48,957 nucleotides of DNA. Source: Devosia sp. Root635 (lineage in GTDB: Bacteria; Pseudomonadota; Alphaproteobacteria; Rhizobiales; Devosiaceae). A program made the translations under genes and the position numbers. The notes beneath the pieces were generated by a model. That model was not told the origin of the DNA and ran no database searches. It saw nothing but the letters and a program-made list of their open reading frames with translations. Positions 22,947 through 31,066 of this stretch are shown here, in pieces; position 1 is the stretch's first letter; every line of letters begins with the position of its first letter. The stretch lies in the NCBI RefSeq assembly GCF_001427605.1, contig NZ_LMGZ01000014.1, positions 1 to 48,957 of the forward strand. Reading direction: 5' to 3'.

Positions 22947-23549
22947 ATGAGAACGATGCTGGCGGCCATGGCGATCATGCTAATGACGGGCTCGGCGGCC
23001 CTGGCTTTCGACGCCGATACGCAGGCTGTCATCGACCGGCACAAGGCCGGCAAGCCGGTGTCGATGACGGATGTGGCGGTGCTGATGCGGGCCAGCGCGC
23101 AATGGTGCTACATCAACCAGGATCACACCTGCGCCTGGACCGACATCTATCTGGACGTGACCGATACCGGCGCGACGTTCGAAATCGGCAATGCCTGGGA
23201 TGCCGATACCGATATCGCCTTTACCGACGAAGGCGTGTTCAAGGATGACCGCTATATCTGCGAAAGCGGCAAGGACTGGGTGCCGAGCGTGCGCGCCACG
23301 CGGCGCAGCGATGGCAGCGTGATCGGCGGGCGGCAACTGTGGGAACTCAAGGCGGCGATCGAGGCGAAGCGCAGTGCCGAATCCATCGACTGTTTCGACT
23401 ATGTCTATCTGCGGTCGGAGCCGGACCAGCAGGTGGTGACGCTGCGGCAGCGGCAATATACCGACGGCGTGCATGTGGAGGGCAATGACGTCGAGGTGAC
23501 GCTGCATATGAACAGCGAGGATGCGGCGGGGCTGTCGTGGCGGTGGTGA
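22947..23549 (+). CDS. Hypothetical exported protein
   Basis: 200 residues with a signal peptide (MRTMLAAMAIMLMTGSAALA). Mature part contains four cysteines (WCYI, HTCAW, RYICES, IDCFD), suggesting two disulfides, and many charged residues. GGGAGG lies 7 bases before the ATG. I do not recognise the family. It is divergent from the Rrf2 gene and isolated, with repeat A5 after it. Confidence 0.75.
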   Translation: MRTMLAAMAIMLMTGSAALAFDADTQAVIDRHKAGKPVSMTDVAVLMRASAQWCYINQDHTCAWTDIYLDVTDTGATFEIGNAWDADTDIAFTDEGVFKDDRYICESGKDWVPSVRATRRSDGSVIGGRQLWELKAAIEAKRSAESIDCFDYVYLRSEPDQQVVTLRQRQYTDGVHVEGNDVEVTLHMNSEDAAGLSWRW

Positions 23550-23680
23550 GGGGTGGCGGTTGGCCCGGATATCGGGGCCAGACACACCCCCACCCTTGAT
23601 CCCTCTCGCCTAAAATCGCTCCACTGGAGCGATTTTGCCTTCGGCCGGTTCGAAGTCCGCAAGGGGAGGGAGACGACTGG
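23549..23680. repeat. Composite GC-rich intergenic repeat, copy A5 (opposite orientation)
   Basis: Same family as A1, with an 11-bp palindrome AAAATCGCTCC/GGAGCGATTTT at 23612-23636 as in A1 (1185-1207), GGCCCGGATATCGGGGCC-type centre (23563 on) and a CCGCAAGGGGAGGGAGACGA end. Lies between convergent genes. Confidence 0.65.
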
Positions 23681-23712
23681 GCGTTCCGCAGACCTAAATC
23701 CGCCCATCCGCC

Positions 23713-23752
23713 CATCGTCATTGCCCGGCTTGTCCGGGCAATCCTCGGTTCC
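23713..23752. repeat. REP-like element, copy C3
   Basis: TCATTGCCCGGCTTGTCCGG followed by GCAATC; TTGCCCGG pairs with CCGGGCAA around CTTGT. Matches C1 and C2 in inverse orientation. Confidence 0.6.
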
Positions 23753-23790
23753 GCGAGAGATGGATGATGACGGGAAGGCAGGGGCTGGCG

Positions 23791-24915
23791 CTAGATCCGG
23801 CCATCCTTCAACGATGTTGCCAGGGGTTCCGGCCGGGCGACGGGGGTCTTGATGTCCACGGTCCGGCCCTCGGCGGAGGCGGTGGCGATGGCTTCCATGA
23901 CTTCGAGGACGTGGAGGGCCAGGTCGCCATTGGCGCGGTGCGGGCGGTTGTCGAGAATGCCGGCCACCATGTCGGCGACGCCGAGCGAGCGGTAATTGCC
24001 ATCGGCATAGGGCTGGGTGACCGGCACCTTGACCCAGTCCTCGCCCTTGCCGCGCTTGCGGATCTCGACGTCGCCGCCGAAGAAATTCGGATCAGGCACG
24101 ATGAGGCTGGCCTCGGTGCCATAGAGTTCGAGCGGCACATGCTTGTGGGCCGGCACGTCGAAGGAAAAGCCGACCTGGACGATGGCGCCATTGGCAAAGC
24201 CGAGCGAGGCGGTGGCGTGGGTATCGACCACGACATCCATGACCTGGCCCTGTTTGGGTTCGGATAGCACGGTGCGCTGGCTGCGCAGGCGCGAGGCCAT
24301 GGCCGAGACGCGGGCGACCGGGCCGAGCAGGTTGACCAGGTCGGTGATGTAATAGGGACCCATATCGAGCACCGGGCCGCCGCCGATATCGTAGTAGAAG
24401 GCCGGATCGGGGTGCCAGGCCTCGTGGCCAGGGCACTGGAAGAAGCCGGTGCCGCCGACGAGCTGGCCGAGGGCGCCGCTATCGACCACGGCGCGCGCCT
24501 GCTGGTGCGACCCGCCGAGGAAGGTATCGGGGGCCGAGCCGATGCGCAGGCCGGCCTTGTTGGCCGCGTCGAGCAGCTTGCGGCCTTCGGCATAGGTGAT
24601 GCCGAGCGGCTTTTCGGAATAGACATGCTTGCCGGCAGCGAGGCATTTGAGCCCGACATCGACATGGGCGCGCGGAATAGTGAGATTGACGATGAGCTGG
24701 ATGTCGGCGCTGGCCAGCATCTCGTCGATGCTCGTCGCCTTGAGGCCGAATTCGGCGGCGCGCGCCTGGGAGGCTTCGGGGCGCATATCGGCCAGGCCCT
24801 TGATGTCGAGGGCGGGGAAGCCGGCCATGGCCTCGTGACCGGTAATGGCCCGCAGATAGGCCGATGAAATATTGCCGGTGCCGATGAAGCCGATACCGAG
24901 GCGCCTGGTGGTCAT
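23791..24915 (-). CDS. Gfo/Idh/MocA-family oxidoreductase
   Basis: 374 residues. The Rossmann start is RLGIGFIGTGNISSAYLRA; the catalytic lysine is in VYSEKPLGIT (about residue 102), and the C-terminal fold has PYYITDLVNLLGPV. Members oxidise or epimerise sugars, inositols or related polyols with NAD(P). Neighbours give no clue to the sugar. A 6-bp palindrome lies just upstream (24937-24952). Probable cytoplasmic enzyme. Confidence 0.9.
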   Translation of the reverse strand: MTTRRLGIGFIGTGNISSAYLRAITGHEAMAGFPALDIKGLADMRPEASQARAAEFGLKATSIDEMLASADIQLIVNLTIPRAHVDVGLKCLAAGKHVYSEKPLGITYAEGRKLLDAANKAGLRIGSAPDTFLGGSHQQARAVVDSGALGQLVGGTGFFQCPGHEAWHPDPAFYYDIGGGPVLDMGPYYITDLVNLLGPVARVSAMASRLRSQRTVLSEPKQGQVMDVVVDTHATASLGFANGAIVQVGFSFDVPAHKHVPLELYGTEASLIVPDPNFFGGDVEIRKRGKGEDWVKVPVTQPYADGNYRSLGVADMVAGILDNRPHRANGDLALHVLEVMEAIATASAEGRTVDIKTPVARPEPLATSLKDGRI

Positions 24916-24936
24916 GGGCGCGATCCTCCCTAAAAT

Positions 24937-24952
24937 GTTAGGGCAACCTAAC
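24937..24952 (-). promoter_or_regulatory. Small palindrome before the Gfo/Idh gene
   Basis: GTTAGG and CCTAAC around GCAA, about 22 bases before the start codon at 24915. It could be an operator; the regulator is not in view. Confidence 0.35.
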
Positions 24953-24988
24953 GGGGAGAATCGCGCCGCGCCAGACGGGAAGACGAAT

Positions 24989-26065
24989 TTATTTGGATCG
25001 CGCAGAATTTGTCTCCGCGCGGGCTTCCAGCGCCCCGACCCGCTTCGCCAGTTCCTGCACCGCCGCTATCAGCGGGGCGATGAAGGCGTCGTAGCGCAGG
25101 CCCTGTTCGCTCTGCGAGTCGGCGGGATCGGCGAGGATGTGGCCGGCGAAATCGGTGCCATCGAGGGCGACCCGCACCTCCTGGGCGATGAGGCCGTAAT
25201 GGGTGCGGCGGCCGGGGCGGGACGTGCCGGATTCGGCGCCGCCCACGGTCCAGCGGTATTTGACCGGGTTCAGCGCCAGGATGAAATCGAGGCCGAGATC
25301 GCTGGGTTCGATATCGGTCTTTTGCCTGATATCGGAGGTCTGGATGGTGCCGGTGGCGGCCCAGACGGCGGACCAGCGGGCGCCCGAGCCGCCCAGGGTC
25401 ACGGCATTGTCGGTGGCGGGGCGGAAGGTGGCGGCCACAGTTGCGGCGCCGGTGGTGGCGTTGACCGTCAGCGCATTGATCCAGGTGGCGCCATCGGGGC
25501 TGACCTTGAGCCGCCAGTGATCGTCGCCGGCCAGGCCCATTTCGGCGCGGCCGGACCAGTTGGTCTGGTAGAGCAGGCTCGCCGTATCGCCCGTCGCAGC
25601 CTTGTTGATCTTGACCTGATGGCCATTGCCCACATGGGTGAGCAAGGTGGCGGCAGCGGCGACGGCGAGGCGATTGGTGGTATCGGCGGTGGTGTTGACG
25701 CCAAGGCGCGGCAAGGCCGGGCCGAGCGAAGCCAGTGGCGTCCAGGCGCCGGAATCGAAGACCAGCTGGGTCTTGTCGGACCGATCATAGACCTGCCAAC
25801 CGGCGGCCGGATCGAGAAAGCTCCAGGCGCCGGCCTGATAGGCCGCGATCTCGTTCGTGTGACCCGACCAGACGCCGGTCGCACCGGCCGGAACGATCCA
25901 GGCTTCGCCCTCCAGCGGACTGGTGGGCGGCGTCGTCAGCATGCGGCTTTCGACCGTGGGCTGCACGAGGTTGTCGAGGGCCTGGATGGCCTCGTTATGG
26001 GTGATGTGCTTCTGTGCCTGGCTCGGCATGATGAAGGGCAAAGTGAGGCGAGGGGTGTGATCCAT
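24989..26065 (-). CDS. DUF2793 protein with S74 intramolecular chaperone domain (fibre/spike type)
   Basis: 358 residues. The N-terminal 120 are the DUF2793 domain (TPRLTLPFIMPSQAQKHITH at the start, WIVPAGATGVWSGHT in the middle). The C-terminal part is a peptidase S74-type self-cleaving chaperone: TSDIRQKTDIEPSDLGLDF, LNPVKYRW and GLIAQEV. S74 domains help trimerise phage tail fibres and then cut themselves off. DUF2793 is mostly seen in alphaproteobacterial phages and gene-transfer-agent loci. No other phage gene is nearby, so this looks like a scattered GTA-type gene. Its leader matches that of the gene at 5364-5945. Confidence 0.9.
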   Translation of the reverse strand: MDHTPRLTLPFIMPSQAQKHITHNEAIQALDNLVQPTVESRMLTTPPTSPLEGEAWIVPAGATGVWSGHTNEIAAYQAGAWSFLDPAAGWQVYDRSDKTQLVFDSGAWTPLASLGPALPRLGVNTTADTTNRLAVAAAATLLTHVGNGHQVKINKAATGDTASLLYQTNWSGRAEMGLAGDDHWRLKVSPDGATWINALTVNATTGAATVAATFRPATDNAVTLGGSGARWSAVWAATGTIQTSDIRQKTDIEPSDLGLDFILALNPVKYRWTVGGAESGTSRPGRRTHYGLIAQEVRVALDGTDFAGHILADPADSQSEQGLRYDAFIAPLIAAVQELAKRVGALEARAETNSARSK

Positions 26066-26095
26066 GGGGTTCTCCTTTGAGGGGAGTATCCGGCT

Positions 26096-26115
26096 GGATG
26101 GCGGGGCGGGGATAA
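26096..26115 (-). promoter_or_regulatory. Leader block shared with the 5364-5945 gene
   Basis: GGATGGCGGGGCGGGGATAA, 31 bases before the DUF2793 start at 26065; 19 of 20 bases match 5993-6012. Confidence 0.5.
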
Positions 26116-26153
26116 GTGGGAGACATGGGCGGGAATCGGCCACATGCTCGATC

Positions 26154-26260
26154 GGCACCTCCCCCTTGACGGGGGAGGTTGGGAGGGGGTGCGAGAGCCC
26201 CGATATCGGGGCCAAACGCTCCCCACCCTTGATCCCTCCCCGCAAGGGGGAGGGTGTCGA
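26154..26260. repeat. Composite GC-rich intergenic repeat, copy A6 (opposite orientation)
   Basis: CACCTCCCCCTTGACGGGGG start, a GCCCCGATATCGGGGC centre at 26197-26212 (perfect 16-base palindrome) and CTCCCCGCAAGGGGGAGGGT end. Between sitD and the DUF2793 gene. Confidence 0.7.
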
Positions 26261-26268
26261 CTGCGAAT

Positions 26269-27111
26269 TCAGGTGCTCACAGGAACGGCTGGCCCCCGCA
26301 TCGTCGTCACGAAAAATGTCACGACAAACGTGGCGCTCATCAGCAGCACGATCGTCGGGGCGGGGGCGCTGTCGATGAAGAAGCTGGCATAGATGCCGAC
26401 CAGCGAACTCAGCACCGAGACCGTCACCGCGATCAGCATCATCGGGGCGAAGCGCCTGGAGATGAGGTAGGCGATGGCGCCGGGGGCGACCAGCAGGGCG
26501 ATGACCAGCACGATGCCGACGGCGGTCAGGGCCGCGACGATGGTCAGGGACAATAAAGCCAGCAGGCCATAATGCAGCACGCGGACGGGGAGGCCGATGG
26601 CGCCGGCCTGTTGCGGATCGAAGGTGAAGAGCAGCAGATCGCGCCATTTGGCGAGGACAATCACGCTGACCACCAGCGCGATGATGCCGGTCTGGATCAG
26701 GTCGGCCGGGCTGACGCCGAGGATGTCGCCGAACAGGATATGGTCGAGATGCACATCGGTCCGGATCGAGGTGTAGAGCACGATGCCGAGGCCAAAGAGG
26801 CCGGAAAACACCACGCCCATGACGGTGTCTTCCTTGATGCGGGAATTTTCCTTGAGATAGCCGACCGACAGGGCGCAGCCCATGCCGGCGGCGAAGGCGC
26901 CGACGCCCAAAGGCAGGCCGACAATATAGGCCAGCACCACGCCGGGCAGCACGGCATGGGAAATGGCGTCGCCCATCAGCGACCAACCCTTGAGTACCAG
27001 GAAACAGGAGAGCAGGGCGGTGGGGATAGCGACCATGACCGCGATCAGCATGGCCGAGGTCATGAAGGGGAACTGGAACGGCCAGAGGGCGTAGATGAGA
27101 AATTCGCTCAT
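26269..27111 (-). CDS. sitD: Metal ABC transporter permease (SitD type)
   Basis: 280-residue inner-membrane permease of the manganese/iron ABC-3 family. Eight or nine hydrophobic segments. Family landmarks include LKGWSLMGDAISHAVLPGVV near residue 40, DHILFGDILGVSP, and VGIVLVIALLVAPGAIAYLI. It overlaps the upstream sitC gene by 4 bases and works with it as a heterodimer. Downstream is repeat A6. Confidence 0.92.
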   Translation of the reverse strand: MSEFLIYALWPFQFPFMTSAMLIAVMVAIPTALLSCFLVLKGWSLMGDAISHAVLPGVVLAYIVGLPLGVGAFAAGMGCALSVGYLKENSRIKEDTVMGVVFSGLFGLGIVLYTSIRTDVHLDHILFGDILGVSPADLIQTGIIALVVSVIVLAKWRDLLLFTFDPQQAGAIGLPVRVLHYGLLALLSLTIVAALTAVGIVLVIALLVAPGAIAYLISRRFAPMMLIAVTVSVLSSLVGIYASFFIDSAPAPTIVLLMSATFVVTFFVTTMRGPAVPVST

Positions 27112-27962
27112 GAGGCGATCTCCGCGGCGGCCTTGCGGCGGCTGGCCAGCAGGCCATGCTTGGGGGCAAAGACGAAGGCGGTGAGGAAGACGATCACCTG
27201 CAGCACGACGATGACGCCGCCGGTGGCGCCATCGAGGAAGAAGGAAATATAGGCCCCGAACAGGGAAGAGAGCGTGCCGATGGCGATGGCAATGAGAATG
27301 AGGCGGGGGAAGCGGTCGGTGAGCAGATAGGCAGTGGCGCCGGGCGTGACTACCATGGCGATGACGAGGAAGGCGCCGACGGTCTGCATGGCGGCGACGG
27401 TGGAGGCGGCGAGCAGGGTGAAGAAGATGATCCGCAGCAAAGGCGGATTGAGCCCGATGGAACGGGCATGGCTTTCATCGAAGAAGGTGACCATGAGGTC
27501 CTTCCAGATGAAAAACATCACCACCAGCGTCACCACCGCGATGATGACCAGTTGCAAAGTGTCCTCGGGTGTCACGGCCAGGATATTGCCCATGACGATG
27601 GTCTGGATGTTGACCGAGGTGGGGGACAGGGAAATCATGAACAGTCCGAGGCCGAAAAAGGCGGTGAAGATCAGCCCGATCACCGCATCTTCCTTGAGCT
27701 TGGTGCGCTGGGTGAGGAACAGCATGGCGCCGGCGGCGAGACCGCCCGAAAAGAACGCGCCGATGGAGAAGGGGAGACCCAGCATATAGGCACCGGCCAC
27801 GCCGGGGACGATGGAATGGCTGAGCGCATCGCCGATCAGCGACCAGCCCTTGAGCATGAGATAGGCCGAGAGGAAGGCGCAGACGCCGCCGACCAGGGCG
27901 GAGACCCAGATGGCGTTGATCATATAGTGGTAGTTGAAGGGCAGCAGCAGGGTTTCGATCAT
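27108..27962 (-). CDS. sitC: Metal ABC transporter permease (SitC type)
   Basis: 284 residues, homologous to the next gene. Landmarks: [34 protein letters not shown] and [20 protein letters not shown]. It overlaps both neighbours by 4 bases, so the whole set is one translationally coupled operon. Imports Mn(II), perhaps Fe(II), together with SitA, B and D. Confidence 0.92.
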   Translation of the reverse strand: MIETLLLPFNYHYMINAIWVSALVGGVCAFLSAYLMLKGWSLIGDALSHSIVPGVAGAYMLGLPFSIGAFFSGGLAAGAMLFLTQRTKLKEDAVIGLIFTAFFGLGLFMISLSPTSVNIQTIVMGNILAVTPEDTLQLVIIAVVTLVVMFFIWKDLMVTFFDESHARSIGLNPPLLRIIFFTLLAASTVAAMQTVGAFLVIAMVVTPGATAYLLTDRFPRLILIAIAIGTLSSLFGAYISFFLDGATGGVIVVLQVIVFLTAFVFAPKHGLLASRRKAAAEIAS

Positions 27963-28840
27963 TTGGGTTCGACCGGATCGGATTGCCTGGTGGTCATCTT
28001 GCCCTTTTCGCCATACATGACCAAAGGCCGCTCATCGTCGGTGAGAACCGAGATGTGGCGCGGATCGTCGTCATCATGCAGGCCCGCCCCCGCCAGCACG
28101 AAGTGGCGCAAGGCGCCGCCGAAGGTTTCCTCGAGCCATTCTCGGGTGAAAATCTCGCTGGTCGGGCCGGAGGCCAGCACGGTGCCCTTGACCAGCACGG
28201 TGCGGTCGCAGAATTCGGGGACCGAACCCAGATTGTGGGTCGAGACCAGCATGACCTTGCCCTCGTCGCGCAGCGCGCGCAGCAATTCGACAATGGCATC
28301 TTCGGTCTTGACGTCGACGCCGGTAAACGGCTCGTCGAGCAGGATCACCTGCCCTTCCTGTGCCAGGGCGCGGGCCAGGAAAACCCGCTTCTTCTGGCCG
28401 CCAGAGAGCTCGCCGATCTGGCGGTGGCGGAATTCGAGCATGTTCACCCGTTCGAGGGCCGAGGTGACCATCTGGTGGTCCACCGGCCGGGGACGGCGCA
28501 GCATGCCCATATGGCCGTAGCGGCCCATCATCACCACGTCTTCGACCAGGACGGGGAAGTTCCAGTCGACATCCTCGGACTGCGGCACATAGGCGACGAG
28601 ATTGCGCTTGAGCGCCTGCCGGCCGGGAATACCCAATATATCGACCGAGCCCGATGCCAGCGGCACGAAGCCCATGATGGCCTTGAACAGTGTGGATTTT
28701 CCTGAACCGTTGACGCCCACCAAAGCGGTGATGGAGCCGCGCGGAATGGAGAAGCTGGCATGCTTGATGGCGGTAGTGCCGTTGCGATAGGCGACGGTGA
28801 TGTCTTCGACCACCAGGCCGGGTGCGGACAAGTCGTTCAT
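27959..28840 (-). CDS. sitB: Metal ABC transporter ATPase (SitB type)
   Basis: 293 residues. Walker [10 protein letters not shown] (about 41-49), signature [15 protein letters not shown] (about 142-156), Walker B VILLDEPF (about 162-169) and a switch histidine in VSTHN. The C-terminus has an unusual charged extension. It powers the permeases encoded next and overlaps both sitC and sitA by 4 bases. Confidence 0.93.
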   Translation of the reverse strand: MNDLSAPGLVVEDITVAYRNGTTAIKHASFSIPRGSITALVGVNGSGKSTLFKAIMGFVPLASGSVDILGIPGRQALKRNLVAYVPQSEDVDWNFPVLVEDVVMMGRYGHMGMLRRPRPVDHQMVTSALERVNMLEFRHRQIGELSGGQKKRVFLARALAQEGQVILLDEPFTGVDVKTEDAIVELLRALRDEGKVMLVSTHNLGSVPEFCDRTVLVKGTVLASGPTSEIFTREWLEETFGGALRHFVLAGAGLHDDDDPRHISVLTDDERPLVMYGEKGKMTTRQSDPVEPK

Positions 28841-29727
28841 GGCGTCAGGCCTTTGACGATGGTGGTCGTGGTGACCGAGAGCAGATCGAGGTAAGTCGGC
28901 ACGGGACCGTCGGGGTCCGACAGGGAATCCACATAGAGCACGCCGCCATACCTGATACCGGTCTCGCGGGCGACCTGCTCGGCCGGCTTGGGGGAGATGG
29001 TGCTTTCCGAGAAGATGGCGGGCACGGCGTTTTCGCGCACCGCATCGATGACGTGGCGGACCTGCTGCGGGGTGCCTTGCTGGTCGGCGTTGATGGGCCA
29101 GAGATAAAGTTCCCTGAGGCCGAAATCGCGGGCCAGGTAGCTGAAGGCGCCTTCCGATGTGGCCAGCCAGCGGCGCTGTTGGGGAATGGCGGCGAGGGCG
29201 GCGCGGATGGGTTCGACCGTGGCGGTAATCGCGGCGGCATAGGCGGCGGCATTGGCATTGTAGACGGCCGCATTGGCCGGATCGGCGGCGACGAAGGCCT
29301 GGCGGATATTGTCGACATAGATCAGCGCATCACTGGGCGACATCCAGGCATGGGGATTGGGCTTGCCCTCGTAGGGCCCCTCCCCGATGCCCATCGGCTC
29401 GATCCCCTCGGTGACGATGACGGAAGGCACGTCGCCCAGATTGCTGAGGAACTGCTCGAACCACTGTTCGAGATTGAGCCCGTTCCACAGGATGAGGTCG
29501 GCATGCTGGGCGGCGATCAGGTCGCCGGGCGTGGGCTGGTAATTATGGATTTCGGCGCCGGGCTTGGTGATCGACACCACGTCCGCGGCATCGCCGGCGA
29601 CGTTGCGCGCCATGTCAGCAATGATGGTGAAGGTGGTCACGGCCTTGAGGCGCTCCTGGCCCATGGCCGGCAGGGAGGCGACGAGCACGGCGGAAAAGGC
29701 AAGAACGGAAAATACGCGGCGGTGCAT
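28837..29727 (-). CDS. sitA: Metal ABC transporter periplasmic binding protein (SitA type)
   Basis: 296 residues from 29727, with a signal peptide ([20 protein letters not shown]). The metal ligands of the Mn/Fe-type cluster A-I proteins are in place: H in [10 protein letters not shown] in NPHAWMSP, E in IFSESTIS and D in YVDSLSDP. There is no histidine-rich loop as in ZnuA, which speaks for Mn or Fe. CTGGAG lies about 6 bases before the start. A Fur/Mur-type box stands 38 bases upstream. First gene of the sitABCD operon. Confidence 0.93.
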   Translation of the reverse strand: MHRRVFSVLAFSAVLVASLPAMGQERLKAVTTFTIIADMARNVAGDAADVVSITKPGAEIHNYQPTPGDLIAAQHADLILWNGLNLEQWFEQFLSNLGDVPSVIVTEGIEPMGIGEGPYEGKPNPHAWMSPSDALIYVDNIRQAFVAADPANAAVYNANAAAYAAAITATVEPIRAALAAIPQQRRWLATSEGAFSYLARDFGLRELYLWPINADQQGTPQQVRHVIDAVRENAVPAIFSESTISPKPAEQVARETGIRYGGVLYVDSLSDPDGPVPTYLDLLSVTTTTIVKGLTP

Positions 29728-29764
29728 CGAACACTCCAGGAGGACTGATCCTGAAATAGTGCAA

Positions 29765-29781
29765 TTGCAAATCATTCGCAA
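29765..29781 (-). promoter_or_regulatory. Fur/Mur-type box before sitABCD
   Basis: TTGCAAATCATTCGCAA is a near-perfect palindrome (TTGC..GCAA arms with AAT/ATT inside) like Mur boxes in rhizobia, which silence sit genes when Mn is plentiful. An extra TGCAATTGCA palindrome overlaps its left side (29759-29768). Confidence 0.7.
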
Positions 29782-30191
29782 TAGCAAAACTGGGAGTGGT
29801 GGGGTGCTGTGGTTGATTGTTGGCGGGTGGATAGGATTGCCCATTGCCACTCAAAAATGGCCCACGCCCCCCTAGCAGTTTGGCCCTTGGGCGATAGCCG
29901 TCAGAAAGTCACGTGCATGGCGCCATCAGGGGCACAACCGATAAGTGTCGAGAACCGGCCCCCTATTTTGAGCTACACTAGTTCTGCTTTGGGGCCGAGA
30001 GCGGTCCGGAATCTTTGGTCGAGGCCTGACGAAGGCAGCCGCTGGAGGGCCGCCGTGCCGATAGAACCTCCAGCTATTCTACCGCAGCCGCAAAAGTCCG
30101 CCGACGTCCAAGGCACGCCGACTATTGAGCTCGGTTGGGGAACTCCCTACCATGATCGCCGCAAGCCCGAATGGGCATGAGGAGGGTAGCG
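29782..30191. other. Gap of about 400 bases before the IclR gene, no gene recognised
   Basis: Apart from the sit promoter at its left end I see no gene. Its codon-like frames are short. The stretch AAGTGTCGAGAACCGGCCCC at about 29945-29964 followed by CTATTTTGAG resembles the end of an insertion sequence, but there is no matching partner end in view. Confidence 0.4.
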
Positions 30192-31004
30192 GTGAGGACT
30201 GCCAAGGCAGCGACGGAGGCCGCCTTAGACAAGGGGCAGAGAGAGGCCGATGGCGCGCAAAGCATCCATCGCGCGATCGACATAATCAGGCTGATTTCGG
30301 CTAGTCCGGCGGATGGAATGAAGCTGGTGGATATCGCCGAGGGATGCGGTCTCAGCCATCCCACGGCCTACCGAATACTGCGGGCGCTGGAGAGTGAGGG
30401 CGTGGTTGAACGCGCTGGAGACTCAAAACGGTACGTGATCGGCACGGAGGTCGCCTGGCTTGGCCTCAAGGCGGCACAGCGGTTTCCGATTGCGGCCCTG
30501 GCGGCCCCTGCCTTGGATCGCGCTTCCATTGAAGTGGGCGATACCCTGCTGCTCAGCGTGCGCAGCGGTGATTTTTCGGTCTGCGTGGAGCGGCGGGCGG
30601 GGCGCTTCCCCATTCCGGTCACCGTGGCGGCAGTTGGCGCGCGGCTGCCTCTCAACACGACGCCGGCTGGGCGAACCATGCTGGCCTTCATGTCGCCTCG
30701 CGGACCAAGGCCGAAACTCGCGGCAGCCCTGGACGACGGCCCGGGATCGGAAGTCGCCCAGACGCGGCTCCAGGGCTACCTGGTCAGCGATGGCCTGACT
30801 GTCCGGGACACCAAATCGGTGACCGTTCCGATCTTCGATGCGGGCGGTCATGCCATTGCGGCGCTGAGCGCCATTACGGCGGCCAACCGGCTGCATGAAG
30901 AGCGCCTGGCAAGTGTCGTCAGTGCCTTGTCCACTTGTGCAAGGGCAACATCAGGGGCCCTGGTCCGGCATGTGGCGGAACGGGCAATGGCCGGGGCAAG
31001 CTGA
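30192..31004 (+). CDS. IclR-family transcriptional regulator (first of two)
   Basis: 270 residues from GTG 30192, which has GGAGGG 5 bases upstream; ATGs at 30171 and 30177 in frame lack such a site. The winged helix is LVDIAEGCGLSHPTAYRILR, followed by ALESEGVVER. The C-terminal effector domain starts at about residue 90 (RFPIAALAAPALDRASIEVG). Its recognition helix is almost the same as that of the second IclR gene at 36316. It is convergent with the TRAP transporter operon, which has an IclR-type palindrome in its promoter, so it may control it. Confidence 0.92.
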   Translation: MRTAKAATEAALDKGQREADGAQSIHRAIDIIRLISASPADGMKLVDIAEGCGLSHPTAYRILRALESEGVVERAGDSKRYVIGTEVAWLGLKAAQRFPIAALAAPALDRASIEVGDTLLLSVRSGDFSVCVERRAGRFPIPVTVAAVGARLPLNTTPAGRTMLAFMSPRGPRPKLAAALDDGPGSEVAQTRLQGYLVSDGLTVRDTKSVTVPIFDAGGHAIAALSAITAANRLHEERLASVVSALSTCARATSGALVRHVAERAMAGAS

Positions 31005-31015
31005 TCGCGATTGCC

Positions 31016-31050
31016 CAAAAATGAGATGGCCGAAACCTGGCTCGGCCATC
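31016..31050 (-). terminator. Likely intrinsic terminator of the TRAP operon
   Basis: GATGGCCGA and TCGGCCATC (31025-31050) form a 9-bp stem with an 8-base loop. On the minus strand a TTTTT run (31016-31020) follows shortly. The stem could also serve the plus-strand IclR gene. Confidence 0.6.
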
Positions 31051-31066
31051 CCGCCAAGCTACTGCC

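Noticed and set aside
1003..26260. Repeated GC-rich elements as a CRISPR array
   Set aside because: Copies are kilobases apart and differ in the middle; no spacing pattern and no cas genes.
29945..29975. Possible end of an insertion sequence (GAACCGGCCCCCTATTTTGA)
   Set aside because: No second end, target duplication or transposase near it; resemblance is from memory only.
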